Below, piece after piece: positions 7,766-20,131 of a stretch of DNA of 64,000 bases (position 1 is the first letter of the stretch; the number at the start of each line of letters is the position of its first letter). Below the pieces are notes generated by a model that saw nothing but the letters and a program-made list of their open reading frames with translations, was not told the DNA's origin and ran no database searches. Position numbers and translations under genes: made by a program. This DNA is from Micromonospora sp. NBC_00421 (lineage in GTDB: Bacteria; Actinomycetota; Actinomycetes; Mycobacteriales; Micromonosporaceae), in NCBI RefSeq assembly GCF_036017915.1, contig NZ_CP107929.1, forward strand, positions 1,116,001-1,180,000, given 5' to 3'.

Positions 7766-9286
7766 GTGCCCTGGACCACTCGCCCGCCGTCCCCGCCGAT
7801 CCACGAAGCGGTCGCGGCCCAGGCCCGATCGCGGCCGAACGCGGTTGCCCTGATCCACCGGGATGAACACGTCAGCTATGCGGCGCTGGACGCCGCCGCG
7901 GACAGTTACGCCACCGACCTCTGGTCGAACGGGGTACGGCCGGGGCACAGGGTCCCCGTGCTCCTCCCGCGGACGCCGCGGTTGATCATGGTTCTTCTCG
8001 GCATCCTCAAATGCGGCGCGGCCTACGCCGCCATGGACCGTCGCTGGCCGCCGGCCCGCGTCGCCTACCTCGCCACCACCCTGCGGGCCCCGCTGATGGT
8101 GTCCGATGTTGACGTGACCGGCAGCCCGGCGAGCTGGACCCCCGCGGACCCGATGCCCGGCCGTGTCGGCGCACGGCACGGCCGGCCACCGAGCGTCCCG
8201 GTCAGTGGCACGGACCCCGCCGCGATCTTCTTCACGTCGGGGAGCACCGGCGTCCCCAAGGGCGTGCTGTCACCACATCGCGCGACCACCCGGCTGTTCG
8301 GTGGCGGTGGGTTCGCCGACCTCGGCCCGGGCAGGGTCGTCCTGCAGGCCGCACCTCCGTCCTGGGATGCCTTCAGCCTCGAAGTGTGGGGTCCGCTGAC
8401 GAGCGGCGGGTCGTGCGTCCTCGCCGAGACCGACCACCTGTTGCCCGCGGAGCTCGTCCGCCTGACCAGCCGGGCCGGGTTGGACACGGTCTGGCTCACC
8501 TCGTCGCTGCTCAACTTCCTCATCGACGAGGACGATCCCGGCCGGTCCTGCCTGACCGGACTGCGGCACGTCATCACCGGCGGCGAGCGGCTCTCACCGA
8601 CGCACGTGGCCCGGTTCCTGCTGCGCCACCCCGGCTGCCGGCTGACCAACGGGTACGGCCCGGTGGAGTCCTGTGTCTTCGCCACCACCCACCGCATCAC
8701 GGCAGCCGACTGCGACCGCCCGGACGGCATTCCGCTCGGCCGGCCGGTGCCCGGGACGACAGTGCACATCCTCGACGGCGACGAGAGCGTCGGCGCCGGA
8801 GGAGTCGGCGAGATCTGCCTGGCGGGAGACGGACTCGCCCTCGGCTACCTCGACGACGACCACGCCACCTCGGCCGCGTTCCCGTACCTCACCATCGACG
8901 GCGTGCCGCAGCGCGTATACCGCACCGGTGACCTCGGATGCCTGGACTCCGATGGGCTTCTGCACTTCCGCGGCCGGGCGGACCTGCAGATCAAGATATC
9001 CGGGCATCGGATCGAGCCGGCGGAGGTCGAGAATGCCGCACGACGGCTGCCCGGAGTCCGGGACGCCGCCGTGCTCCCCGTCCCGGCCGAGGTCACCGGC
9101 TATGACCGGCTGGCGCTGTTCTACGTCACCGACGGGGCCGTCGCGACCTCGCCGGCGGTGATCCGGCAAGCGCTGGCCGACGCGCTCCCACCGCATCTCG
9201 TACCGCACGTCCTGCGGGCCCGCGACGAACTGCCCACCACGATGACCGGCAAGATCGACCGTGCGGTCCTGCTCCGATCACTCTGA
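7766..9286 (+). CDS. free-standing NRPS adenylation enzyme
   Basis: The 506-residue protein is a full amino-acid-activating A domain. It has A3 (FFTSGSTGVPKG), A5 (NGYGPVES), A7 (YRTGDLG), A8 (GRADLQIKISGHRIEPAEVE) and the A10 lysine loop (TMTGKIDRAVL). The acidic residue that usually binds the substrate amine is present (PPSWDAFSLEVWG), arguing for an alpha-amino-acid substrate. GTG 7766 follows GAGGGAG. No carrier domain is fused, so it presumably loads the adjacent free PCP. I did not resolve the amino-acid specificity. Confidence 0.88.
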   Translation: MPWTTRPPSPPIHEAVAAQARSRPNAVALIHRDEHVSYAALDAAADSYATDLWSNGVRPGHRVPVLLPRTPRLIMVLLGILKCGAAYAAMDRRWPPARVAYLATTLRAPLMVSDVDVTGSPASWTPADPMPGRVGARHGRPPSVPVSGTDPAAIFFTSGSTGVPKGVLSPHRATTRLFGGGGFADLGPGRVVLQAAPPSWDAFSLEVWGPLTSGGSCVLAETDHLLPAELVRLTSRAGLDTVWLTSSLLNFLIDEDDPGRSCLTGLRHVITGGERLSPTHVARFLLRHPGCRLTNGYGPVESCVFATTHRITAADCDRPDGIPLGRPVPGTTVHILDGDESVGAGGVGEICLAGDGLALGYLDDDHATSAAFPYLTIDGVPQRVYRTGDLGCLDSDGLLHFRGRADLQIKISGHRIEPAEVENAARRLPGVRDAAVLPVPAEVTGYDRLALFYVTDGAVATSPAVIRQALADALPPHLVPHVLRARDELPTTMTGKIDRAVLLRSL

Positions 9287-9320
9287 GATCCTCGCGTCCG
9301 CACATCGGAAGGGTTCAGTC

Positions 9321-13685
<4,365 letters not shown>

Positions 13686-13713
13686 CGCGGTCGACGCGTT
13701 CCCGCCGGTGCGG

Positions 13714-13742
13714 TTGACGGTCGGTAGGAGCGACGATACGAT
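13714..13742 (+). promoter_or_regulatory. sigma-70-type promoter of the first ABC-F gene
   Basis: TTGACG and TACGAT are separated by 17 bases, a near-consensus housekeeping promoter. Expected transcription start is about 13749-13750, over 100 bases before the ABC-F start, leaving a long leader. Confidence 0.6.
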
Positions 13743-13749
13743 CAGTTTC

Positions 13750-13761
13750 ATGATCTACTGA
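13750..13761 (+). promoter_or_regulatory. candidate 3-codon upstream ORF in the ABC-F leader
   Basis: ATG-ATC-TAC-TGA (Met-Ile-Tyr-stop) begins at, or within a base or two of, the predicted transcription start, so it could be translated as a leaderless mini-ORF. Short upstream ORFs mediate ribosome-dependent attenuation of several ABC-F resistance genes. I found no fully convincing terminator/antiterminator pair in the following 90 bases, so this is suggestive only. Confidence 0.35.
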
Positions 13762-13858
13762 CACCGCGCCCGCTCGTGCCTGTGGCGACCCTGCCTGATC
13801 AGGAGACGCCCGCACGGGAATCCGGATACGAATCGCCTTTCAGGTTCGATCTCTTCTG

Positions 13859-15187
13859 GTGGCAGGTGTCCAAGTGTCAAAGAGGGTCTTTCTGTATGCC
13901 CGTGATGTGGCGAAATCATATGGTGACCGGCAGGTCTTCGATGGGATGTCGTTGTCCGCGTCCCCGGGACAGCGCATCGGTCTGGTGGGGGAGAACGGCG
14001 TCGGCAAGTCGACGTTGCTGCGACTGCTGGCCGGGATGGAGGAACCCGACGCCGGTGAGGTGCAGCGCCCCGCCGACAGCGGTTTCCTGCGGCGGGAGTT
14101 GCCGTTCGCGCCGGATGCGACGGTGCAGGATGTCGTCGACGACTCGCTCGCCGAGCTGCGGGCCGCCCGGGCCGGGTTTGAGCAGCTCACCGGGGAGCTG
14201 GAACGGCGGCCGGACGACGCCGACGTGCTCGCCGCCTACGGCGACCTGCTGGAGTGGGCGCAGGACCACGACCTCTGGGACGCCGACCGCCGAGCCGAAC
14301 TCGTGCTGGCCGGGCTCGGGCTGGCCGACACGGAGCGGTCGCGACCGCTCGCCACGCTCTCCGGCGGCCAGTGCTCCCGACTGGGTCTCGCCGCCCTGCT
14401 GATCCGGCAGCCGCAGGCGATGCTGCTCGACGAACCGACGAACCACCTCGACGACGAGGCGGTCGGTTTCCTGGAGCAGCGGTTACGCGGACTGCCCGGG
14501 GTGGTCGTCGTCGCCTCGCACGACCGGATGTTCCTGGACGAGGTCTGCACCGACATCGTCGACCTGGACCCGACCCGCGGCACGGTGACCCGCTCCGGCG
14601 GCGCGTACACCGAATACCTGGCGGCCAAGCGTCGGGAGCGGATCCGCTGGGAGGAGCAGTACGCGGCCGAGCAGGAGGAGCTCGAAGAACTCCGCGAGGC
14701 CGTGCGGACCACCGCGCGGGCCGTCAACCACGCGCGGACCATCAAGGACAACAACAGGATCGGGTACGACCGGCACGGCGGCCGGGTGCAGCGGCAGATC
14801 TCCCGGCGGGTGCGCAACGCCCAGCAACGCCTGGACTTCCCCGATGACGAACAGACCGCGCGGCAGGTGTACGACGCTGCGGCCGGCGCCGACGCGGTGT
14901 CGCTGGCGCAGCTCGGTCTGCTGGCTCCGTGTGACGTCGACCGCCCGCTCGGTCACCTCTCCGTCGGGCAGCGGCGGCGGTTGGCGCTCGCGCTGCTGGT
15001 GGCCACACCACCGGACGTGCTGTTGCTGGACGAACCGACCAACCATCTCTCCCTGAGCCTGGTCGAGGAGCTGGAGGACGCGCTCCGGACGGCACCCGGC
15101 GCGGTGGTCGTGGCCTCGCACGACCGCTGGCTGCGGCGCGGCTGGGGAGGCTCCGAGCTCTCCCTGGTCAGCGGCAAGATCGTCTGA
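13859..15187 (+). CDS. ABC-F ATPase with truncated second nucleotide-binding domain
   Basis: The 442-residue protein starts with a complete first ATPase domain: Walker A GENGVGKST, signature LSGGQ, Walker B MLLDEPTNHLDD, then the helical interdomain linker. Its second domain keeps the signature LSVGQRRR and Walker B LLLDEPTNHLS, but the P-loop and about 110 surrounding residues are absent compared with the neighbouring ABC-F gene. ABC-F proteins act on the ribosome and often protect it from antibiotics. This copy may be crippled, or work with one complete site plus a partner. The start is GTG 13859 or GTG 13874. A rare TTA codon lies at 14483. Confidence 0.8.
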   Translation: MAGVQVSKRVFLYARDVAKSYGDRQVFDGMSLSASPGQRIGLVGENGVGKSTLLRLLAGMEEPDAGEVQRPADSGFLRRELPFAPDATVQDVVDDSLAELRAARAGFEQLTGELERRPDDADVLAAYGDLLEWAQDHDLWDADRRAELVLAGLGLADTERSRPLATLSGGQCSRLGLAALLIRQPQAMLLDEPTNHLDDEAVGFLEQRLRGLPGVVVVASHDRMFLDEVCTDIVDLDPTRGTVTRSGGAYTEYLAAKRRERIRWEEQYAAEQEELEELREAVRTTARAVNHARTIKDNNRIGYDRHGGRVQRQISRRVRNAQQRLDFPDDEQTARQVYDAAAGADAVSLAQLGLLAPCDVDRPLGHLSVGQRRRLALALLVATPPDVLLLDEPTNHLSLSLVEELEDALRTAPGAVVVASHDRWLRRGWGGSELSLVSGKIV

Positions 15188-15248
15188 ATCGACAACCCTC
15201 GCGCGCGGATCACACCCCGGTTCGATCGCTGAACACGGGATGTTCGGT

Positions 15249-15271
15249 CCTCCGCGCCCGGCGATCGGAGG
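15249..15271 (+). promoter_or_regulatory. hairpin covering the ribosome-binding site of the second ABC-F gene
   Basis: CCTCCG at 15249-15254 is an exact complement of CGGAGG at 15266-15271, which contains the Shine-Dalgarno sequence 5 bases before ATG 15277. Such pairing would hide the ribosome-binding site, a known way of making ABC-F and other resistance genes antibiotic-inducible. The stem is only 6 bp. Confidence 0.35.
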
Positions 15272-15276
15272 TTTCC

Positions 15277-16932
15277 ATGTCAGCTCAGCTCACACTCCGG
15301 GACGTCAGCAAGTCGTTCGCCCACCGCCGCGTGTTCGACGCCGTCTCGCTCACCATCGCGCCCGGCGAACGGGTCGGCGTCGTGGGGGAGAACGGCTCCG
15401 GCAAGTCCACGCTCCTGCGGTTGATCGCGGGCCGGGACCATCCGGACGACGGCGAGGTCATCGTGCTGGCGGACGGCGGGGTGGGGCACCTGGGACAGGT
15501 GCTCGACCTGCCGGACGACTCGACCGTCGGCGACGCGATCGATGCCGCGCTCGGCGAGATCCGCGATCTGGAACGGCGGATCGCCGTCGCCGAGCGGGAA
15601 CTCGGGTCCTCGGCCGAGCGGATGGCCGACTACAGCACACTGCGCACGGCCTTCGAACTGCGTGACGGATATCGTGCCGACGCCAGGGTCGAGGCGGCCA
15701 TGTCCAAACTCGACATCGGCGACCTCGACCGGGACCGTCGGCTCGGCACGCTCTCCGGCGGTCAGCTCGCCCGGCTCGGCCTGGCCGGAGTGCTCTCCGC
15801 CGAGCCGGAACTGCTGCTGCTCGACGAGCCGACGAACGACCTCGACCAGCAGGCGGTGTCCTGGTTGGAGAACCGGTTGCGGCGTCACCACGGTACGGTC
15901 GTGGTCGTCACCCACGACCGGTTGCTGCTGGAACGGGTCGCTACCGCGATCGTCGAGGTCGACGGCGACCGGCGGACGGTGCACCGGTACGGCAACGGCT
16001 ACACCAGCTATCTCGCCGAGAGGCGTGCCGCCCGGCAGCGCTGGGAGCAGGCGTACGCGCAGTGGGTGGGCGAGAGCGCGCACTGGTCGGAGTGGGGTGC
16101 GACCACCGCCTACCGGGTGGCGCCCGGCCGGGCGATCAAGGACCACAACAAGTGCAAGTACAACGGCGACGGCAGGCGGGTGCAGGAGTCCATCTCCACC
16201 CGGGTCCGGAGCGCAGCCGAGCGGCTCGAACGGCTGCGGGCCGAGCCGGTGCCCGAGCCGCCCGAGCCGTTGCACCTGCACGCTCCGCTGGACGCCGACG
16301 ACTGCGAGGGGCCGGTGCTGGAACTGCGCGACGTACGGGTCGACGGACGGCTCGACCTGGACGAACTGGTGCTGTACGCCGGCCAGCGACTGCTGGTGTC
16401 GGGCCCCAACGGGGCGGGGAAGTCGACAGTGCTCCAGGTGGCGTCGGATCGGCTGCGCCCTGACCGGGGCACGATCGACCGCCACGGTCGGATCGGATAC
16501 CTGCCCCAGGACGTGCCTTCGCCCCGTGCGGACGTCAGTCTCCTGACCGCTTTCGGCCAGGGACGGGTGGGCACCATGGAGGAGCACGGGGACCGCCTAC
16601 GGTCACTCGGGCTGTTCCGGCCGGCCGACTTCCGTACCCCGGTCGGCGCGTTGTCGGTGGGGCAACGGCGTCGGCTCGCGCTGGCCCGCCTGCTGGACCA
16701 CGACGTCGACCTTCTGCTGCTCGACGAGCCGACGAACCATCTGTCCCTGGCGTTGGTCGAGGAGTTCGAGGCCGCCCTCGCGGTCTACACCGGAGCGGCT
16801 GTCGTGGTCTCGCACGACCGGATGCTGCGCGAGCGGTGGCGGGGCGGCGAACTCGTCCTGGGGGCCGGGCGGGTCGTGCGGTGGGACGCCGACGATCGGG
16901 TCCGCGTCGACGCAGGGAGCGGTCCGGCATGA
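15277..16932 (+). CDS. ABC-F family ATPase (ribosome-protection type)
   Basis: The 551-residue protein has two full ABC domains and no membrane segments. NBD1 has GENGSGKST, LSGGQLARL and LLLDEPTNDLD; an Arg-rich linker (about 245-310) follows; NBD2 has GPNGAGKST, LSVGQRRRLA and LLLDEPTNHLS. This is the ABC-F plan, whose members bind the ribosomal E site and displace antibiotics or regulate translation. ATG follows GGAGG with good spacing. It sits 89 bases behind a shorter ABC-F gene and beside a small NRPS operon, so self-resistance is possible but unproven. Its stop lies inside a 14-bp tandem repeat. Confidence 0.9.
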   Translation: MSAQLTLRDVSKSFAHRRVFDAVSLTIAPGERVGVVGENGSGKSTLLRLIAGRDHPDDGEVIVLADGGVGHLGQVLDLPDDSTVGDAIDAALGEIRDLERRIAVAERELGSSAERMADYSTLRTAFELRDGYRADARVEAAMSKLDIGDLDRDRRLGTLSGGQLARLGLAGVLSAEPELLLLDEPTNDLDQQAVSWLENRLRRHHGTVVVVTHDRLLLERVATAIVEVDGDRRTVHRYGNGYTSYLAERRAARQRWEQAYAQWVGESAHWSEWGATTAYRVAPGRAIKDHNKCKYNGDGRRVQESISTRVRSAAERLERLRAEPVPEPPEPLHLHAPLDADDCEGPVLELRDVRVDGRLDLDELVLYAGQRLLVSGPNGAGKSTVLQVASDRLRPDRGTIDRHGRIGYLPQDVPSPRADVSLLTAFGQGRVGTMEEHGDRLRSLGLFRPADFRTPVGALSVGQRRRLALARLLDHDVDLLLLDEPTNHLSLALVEEFEAALAVYTGAAVVVSHDRMLRERWRGGELVLGAGRVVRWDADDRVRVDAGSGPA

Positions 16933-16973
16933 GCGGTCCGGCATGAGCGGTCCGGCAATGAGCGGTCCGGCAT
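16917..16973 (+). repeat. four tandem 14-bp repeats spanning the ABC-F stop codon
   Basis: The unit GAGCGGTCCGGCAT occurs four times in a row; the third copy carries one extra A. The array starts in the last codons of the ABC-F gene, and the stop codon is in the second unit. Each unit junction makes an ATG or TGA, so copy-number change would move the stop and the start of any following frame. Confidence 0.85.
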
Positions 16974-17571
16974 GAGCACGCTGACCACACCGTCGGCCGA
17001 GGTGGACTTCGTCGTGTCGGGACCAGGTGCCCTCATACGACGTGCGACGGGCTCGGATATGAGATCAAGACCGTACCTTCCGGATTCTCACCATCCGTCG
17101 CGACGGTGCCGAATGCACCTTCTCTCCCGAACTGGCCTCCACACCGAGTCGGGAGGACAGGGGGTCGTGCCGGGCAACGTCATGACCGACACGCCCGCCC
17201 GGATCGCGTAGGGCGTCGCGTTCCAGCGGCTGTCTCGGGACATCGCGTCAGGTCGGAACCGGGATGAGCTGTACAGCGAAGCTGTCCATGATGGACGGAA
17301 TGGGTGTGGTGGTGCGGCCGTGGTGGTCGCGGACCCCCCGACCCGCTGCCTGACCCCCACTCCTACCGCACGGGCGACGGCACGGAACCCCACCGGCATC
17401 GCCAACTGCTTGCTGGTGCGGTGTCCGTGGGCGTCCACCGGGCCGCGACACCGCCGACATCGCCGGACGTCGCCCCAGCGGCGGTGGGGCGGTGGGGTTG
17501 GTGCCATGCCATCCGGACACCCGGCTTCGAACCCGGGCCGGGACGCGGCGTGACTACCTGCCCGGTCATCG
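16974..17571. other. no intact gene; possible decayed reading frame
   Basis: An ATG at 16972 opens a 79-codon frame to a TAG at 17209-17211. The same frame then stays protein-like (FQRLSRDIASGRN) for about 30 codons. I recognise no family. From 17300 to 17570 there are only low-complexity, GC-rich shadow frames. The region may hold debris of an inserted gene. Confidence 0.3.
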
Positions 17572-18720
17572 TCACTGGGCTTCCGCGTAGGCGGCGAACT
17601 GGTCGAGCAGGCTGTGCGGGGCCCGGTCGTCGAAGCAGAGTTCCAGGTTGCGGGCGGCTTCTTCGGCGGCTTCGGCACTGCGCGGGAACAGGTCTTGTTC
17701 GTACGCGGCGAGCGCGACCTCGATGTCGCCGGGATGGGCGGCGATGGCCTTGCCGAGCTCGGCGCCGTCGAGCATCGCGAGGTTGGCACCCTCGCCGGCG
17801 AACGGAGACATAACGTGGGCCGCGTCGCCGAGCAGGGTGACGCCGGGGACCCGGTTCCAGCGGTGGTCGACGGGCAGGGCGTTGATGGTCCGCGGGACCA
17901 GGGCGCTGTCGGCCTCGCTGATCAGGGCGTGGAACTCCGGCGCCCAGTCGTGAAACTCCTCCCGCAGGACGGCCTTGCCCTTGTCGGTGTCGGTCCAGTC
18001 GACGCTGTCGACCCAGTCCGCCGGTTTGGTCAGCGCGGTGTAGATGTGCAGGCTCCCGTCGGTCTCGCTGTGAGCGAGGAAGCCCTGCCCGGCATCGAGC
18101 GCGAACAACATGCCCGCGCCGACCGTCTTCGCCGGCCCGGGATGCCGCTCAGCCGCGTCGTGGTGGGCGACCTCGATGAACGACATCCCGGTGTACGCGG
18201 GCCTGGCGTCCGACAGCAGCGGCCGGATTCGCGACCAGGCGCCGTCCGCGCCGATGAGCAGGCCGGTGATGACGGTCGAGCCGTCGGCGAAGGTCAGCTC
18301 GTGCTTGCCGTCATCCAGGCTCTTCACTGCGGTGACCTTGCTGCCCCAGCGAATCGTGCCCTCGGGCAGCGAGTCGAGCAGCATCTTCCGTAGATCGCCG
18401 CGGTCGACCTCCGGCCGGCCGCCGACACCGTCGCCGTCGTCGCCGGGCTCGTCGGTGTACACGGTGCCGTGCTTGTCGAGAATCCGGGTCGCCTGACCGC
18501 CCGGGTGGATGATCTTCTGGAACTCGTCGAACAGTCCGGCGGCCTTGACCGCGACCTGGCCGTTGTAGTCGTGGATGTCGAGCATCCCGCCCTGCGTACG
18601 CGCTTGCGGTGAAGCGTCAAGCTCGTAGATGGTCGACGGGATACCGTGAACGTGCAGCACACGGGCGAGCGTCAGGCCGCCCAGGCCGGCTCCCACGATC
18701 GTGATGGGTGTGGTGGTCAT
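17572..18720 (-). CDS. TetX-like FAD-dependent monooxygenase
   Basis: ATG 18720 follows GGAGGAAGCC, giving 382 residues. The N-terminus has the FAD-binding GAGLGG motif, and a second FAD motif reads GDAAHVMSPFAGEGANLA. The RPEVDRGDLR block matches class A flavoprotein hydroxylases of the TetX type, which hydroxylate aromatic or polyketide substrates with NADPH and O2, sometimes inactivating drugs. It is divergent from nothing: the TetR gene lies just upstream on the same strand. A pair of GAACnnGTTC palindromes precedes it, matching the pair before the TetR gene, so it is a probable target of that repressor. The substrate is unknown. Confidence 0.85.
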   Translation of the reverse strand: MTTTPITIVGAGLGGLTLARVLHVHGIPSTIYELDASPQARTQGGMLDIHDYNGQVAVKAAGLFDEFQKIIHPGGQATRILDKHGTVYTDEPGDDGDGVGGRPEVDRGDLRKMLLDSLPEGTIRWGSKVTAVKSLDDGKHELTFADGSTVITGLLIGADGAWSRIRPLLSDARPAYTGMSFIEVAHHDAAERHPGPAKTVGAGMLFALDAGQGFLAHSETDGSLHIYTALTKPADWVDSVDWTDTDKGKAVLREEFHDWAPEFHALISEADSALVPRTINALPVDHRWNRVPGVTLLGDAAHVMSPFAGEGANLAMLDGAELGKAIAAHPGDIEVALAAYEQDLFPRSAEAAEEAARNLELCFDDRAPHSLLDQFAAYAEAQ

Positions 18721-18779
18721 GGCTTCCTCCAAGATCTCTTGCGTGCCGGTTCGTCGGTAGGGCCGAGATGAACGCTGAA

Positions 18780-18804
18780 GAACTTGTTCCTGACGAACAT
18801 GTTC
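18780..18804. promoter_or_regulatory. paired TetR operator candidate upstream of the monooxygenase
   Basis: GAACTTGTTC (18780-18789) and GAACATGTTC (18795-18804) start 15 bases apart. Both are GAACnnGTTC palindromes; the second is perfect including its centre. The same arrangement precedes the TetR gene. Confidence 0.65.
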
Positions 18805-18855
18805 TTCGCGGGTGTCGCAATCCTCCCGCCGGTCACGGCAGGAGAGGTTCCCGGG

Positions 18856-19563
18856 TCAGCTCGCCGCAGGCTCCTGTGCGGGCACCGCGACGGTGGTGAT
18901 ACCGGTGATCAGGGCGTCGAACATCCAAGTCAGGCGTTGCCCTCCAGTGCCGGAGAACAGGTCGTGGCGGGCCCGGGCGATGTTCGGGCAGTCGGCGTCG
19001 GCGGCATCGTTCAACGCCTCGACGAACGCGTCCTGCTCGTCCTGCGCCTCAACGGCCTCGTCGCGCACACCCTGCTCGGCGGCCGTGGCCGTGCCGTGCT
19101 GGAGGAGCAGGTCCACGCCCCACGCCGCCTGCGCCACCGGCACGCCGCCCTCGTGGAGCAGCCCGAGCAGCGTGTCTATCAGACGCACGTAGTGCGGGCC
19201 CGACGGCCGCAGGGCAAGCACCGACCGTGCCAGGCTCGGATAACCGAGCAGCAGTTGCGTGTAGCCGGTAAGCAGCCGGATCAGCTCACCACGCCAGGTC
19301 TCGCCCGCGCCGGCCGGGTCGGGCAGGCGAAGGTCGGCGAGCAGTTCATCGAGGATCGCGCCGTGCAACTCGGCCATGTTCTGCACGTAGACGTAGAGCG
19401 AGGCCGGGCCGGTGTCGAGTTCGGCGGCCAACCGGCGCATCGTCACCCGCTCCAGGCCCTCCTCCCGCATGATCTGCAACGCCACGGCGACGGCGCCCGC
19501 GCGGCTGAGTGGCGGCTTGGCGGGACGGTCGCGGCGGCTGACGGGGGCTCGGCGGGGACTCAT
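18856..19563 (-). CDS. TetR-family transcriptional repressor
   Basis: I start at ATG 19563 (MSPRRAPVSRRD), giving 235 residues. The N-terminal HTH reads LERVTMRRLAAELDTGPASLYVYV, typical of TetR proteins, followed by a helical ligand-binding domain of the TetR_C type. The gene sits directly upstream of the TetX-like monooxygenase on the same strand. The paired palindromes in front of both genes fit autoregulation plus control of the monooxygenase. The inducer may be a substrate of the flavoenzyme, but nothing in the sequence shows this. Confidence 0.88.
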   Translation of the reverse strand: MSPRRAPVSRRDRPAKPPLSRAGAVAVALQIMREEGLERVTMRRLAAELDTGPASLYVYVQNMAELHGAILDELLADLRLPDPAGAGETWRGELIRLLTGYTQLLLGYPSLARSVLALRPSGPHYVRLIDTLLGLLHEGGVPVAQAAWGVDLLLQHGTATAAEQGVRDEAVEAQDEQDAFVEALNDAADADCPNIARARHDLFSGTGGQRLTWMFDALITGITTVAVPAQEPAAS

Positions 19564-19587
19564 AACGTGATCGTAGCGAACGTGTTC
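19563..19587. promoter_or_regulatory. paired TetR operator candidate upstream of the TetR gene
   Basis: GAACGTGTTC (19578-19587) is accompanied by TAACGTGATC (19563-19572) starting 15 bases away, a degenerate second copy overlapping the start codon. Spacing equals that at 18780-18804. Confidence 0.6.
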
Positions 19588-19689
19588 GTGATTGCCAAGG
19601 GATGGTTGCTGCCGGGTCGCCATCGTGTCGACCGGGAGGGCGACGTGCTTGCCGGGTCGCCGGCCGCCGAGTGGGTCAATCGGTTACGC

Positions 19690-20050
19690 ATCCGCCACGC
19701 GGGGTCGCTGCCGAGGAGGACCCCGCCCGGGGTCGTGTCCTTGAGCTTCTGTACGCCCTCGCGCAGATCGCCGGCGATGTGGTGGCTGTTGGCCCACGGG
19801 AAGTCCTGACGCGTGGACGACACCACGTAACTGGGTTGGCCTCCAGCTCGACCGCCCACTCGCGCATGGCCGCCGTCGCCGCAGGCGACGGCGGGCCAGT
19901 AGCTCTCCCGTCATCTCGTGGGTGACGCGCCCCCACAGCATCGCCCCGCCCTCGTCCATGAGACGGGTATAGAAGGCGCGCGTCTCGTCGTCGGCGATCC
20001 CCTCCTGGTGGTCGACACAACCGCCCGGCCACGACGCCGACCTTCTCTCC
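19690..20050 (-). pseudogene. frameshifted RibD_C/dihydrofolate-reductase-like protein
   Basis: Three minus-strand frames read in order as one protein: DDETRAFYTRLMDEGGAMLWGRVTHEM, then AAMREWAVELEANP, then YVVSSTRQDFPWANSHHIAGDLREGVQKLKDTTP...GGVLLGS. (Each is given in short pieces.) This is the standard sequence of the small RibD C-terminal/YyaP-type reductases. At least two frameshifts break it, so it is inactive. Confidence 0.7.
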
Positions 20051-20131
20051 GTCACGCCCTGATCCTGCGACGGGATCACGCACCCGAGGCACGGGTGCAT
20101 GCAGACGATGGTTCGACCGCCCTAGGCTGGG

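Noticed and set aside
16972-17211. 79-codon ORF after the second ABC-F gene as a real gene
   Set aside because: Start lies in the tandem repeats, no ribosome-binding site beyond the repeat, and no family recognised; kept only as a possible decayed frame.
17520-17560. tRNA T-arm-like sequence (CTTCGAACCCGG)
   Set aside because: The loop is one base too long when the flanking bases pair, and no acceptor, D or anticodon arm can be built around it on either strand.
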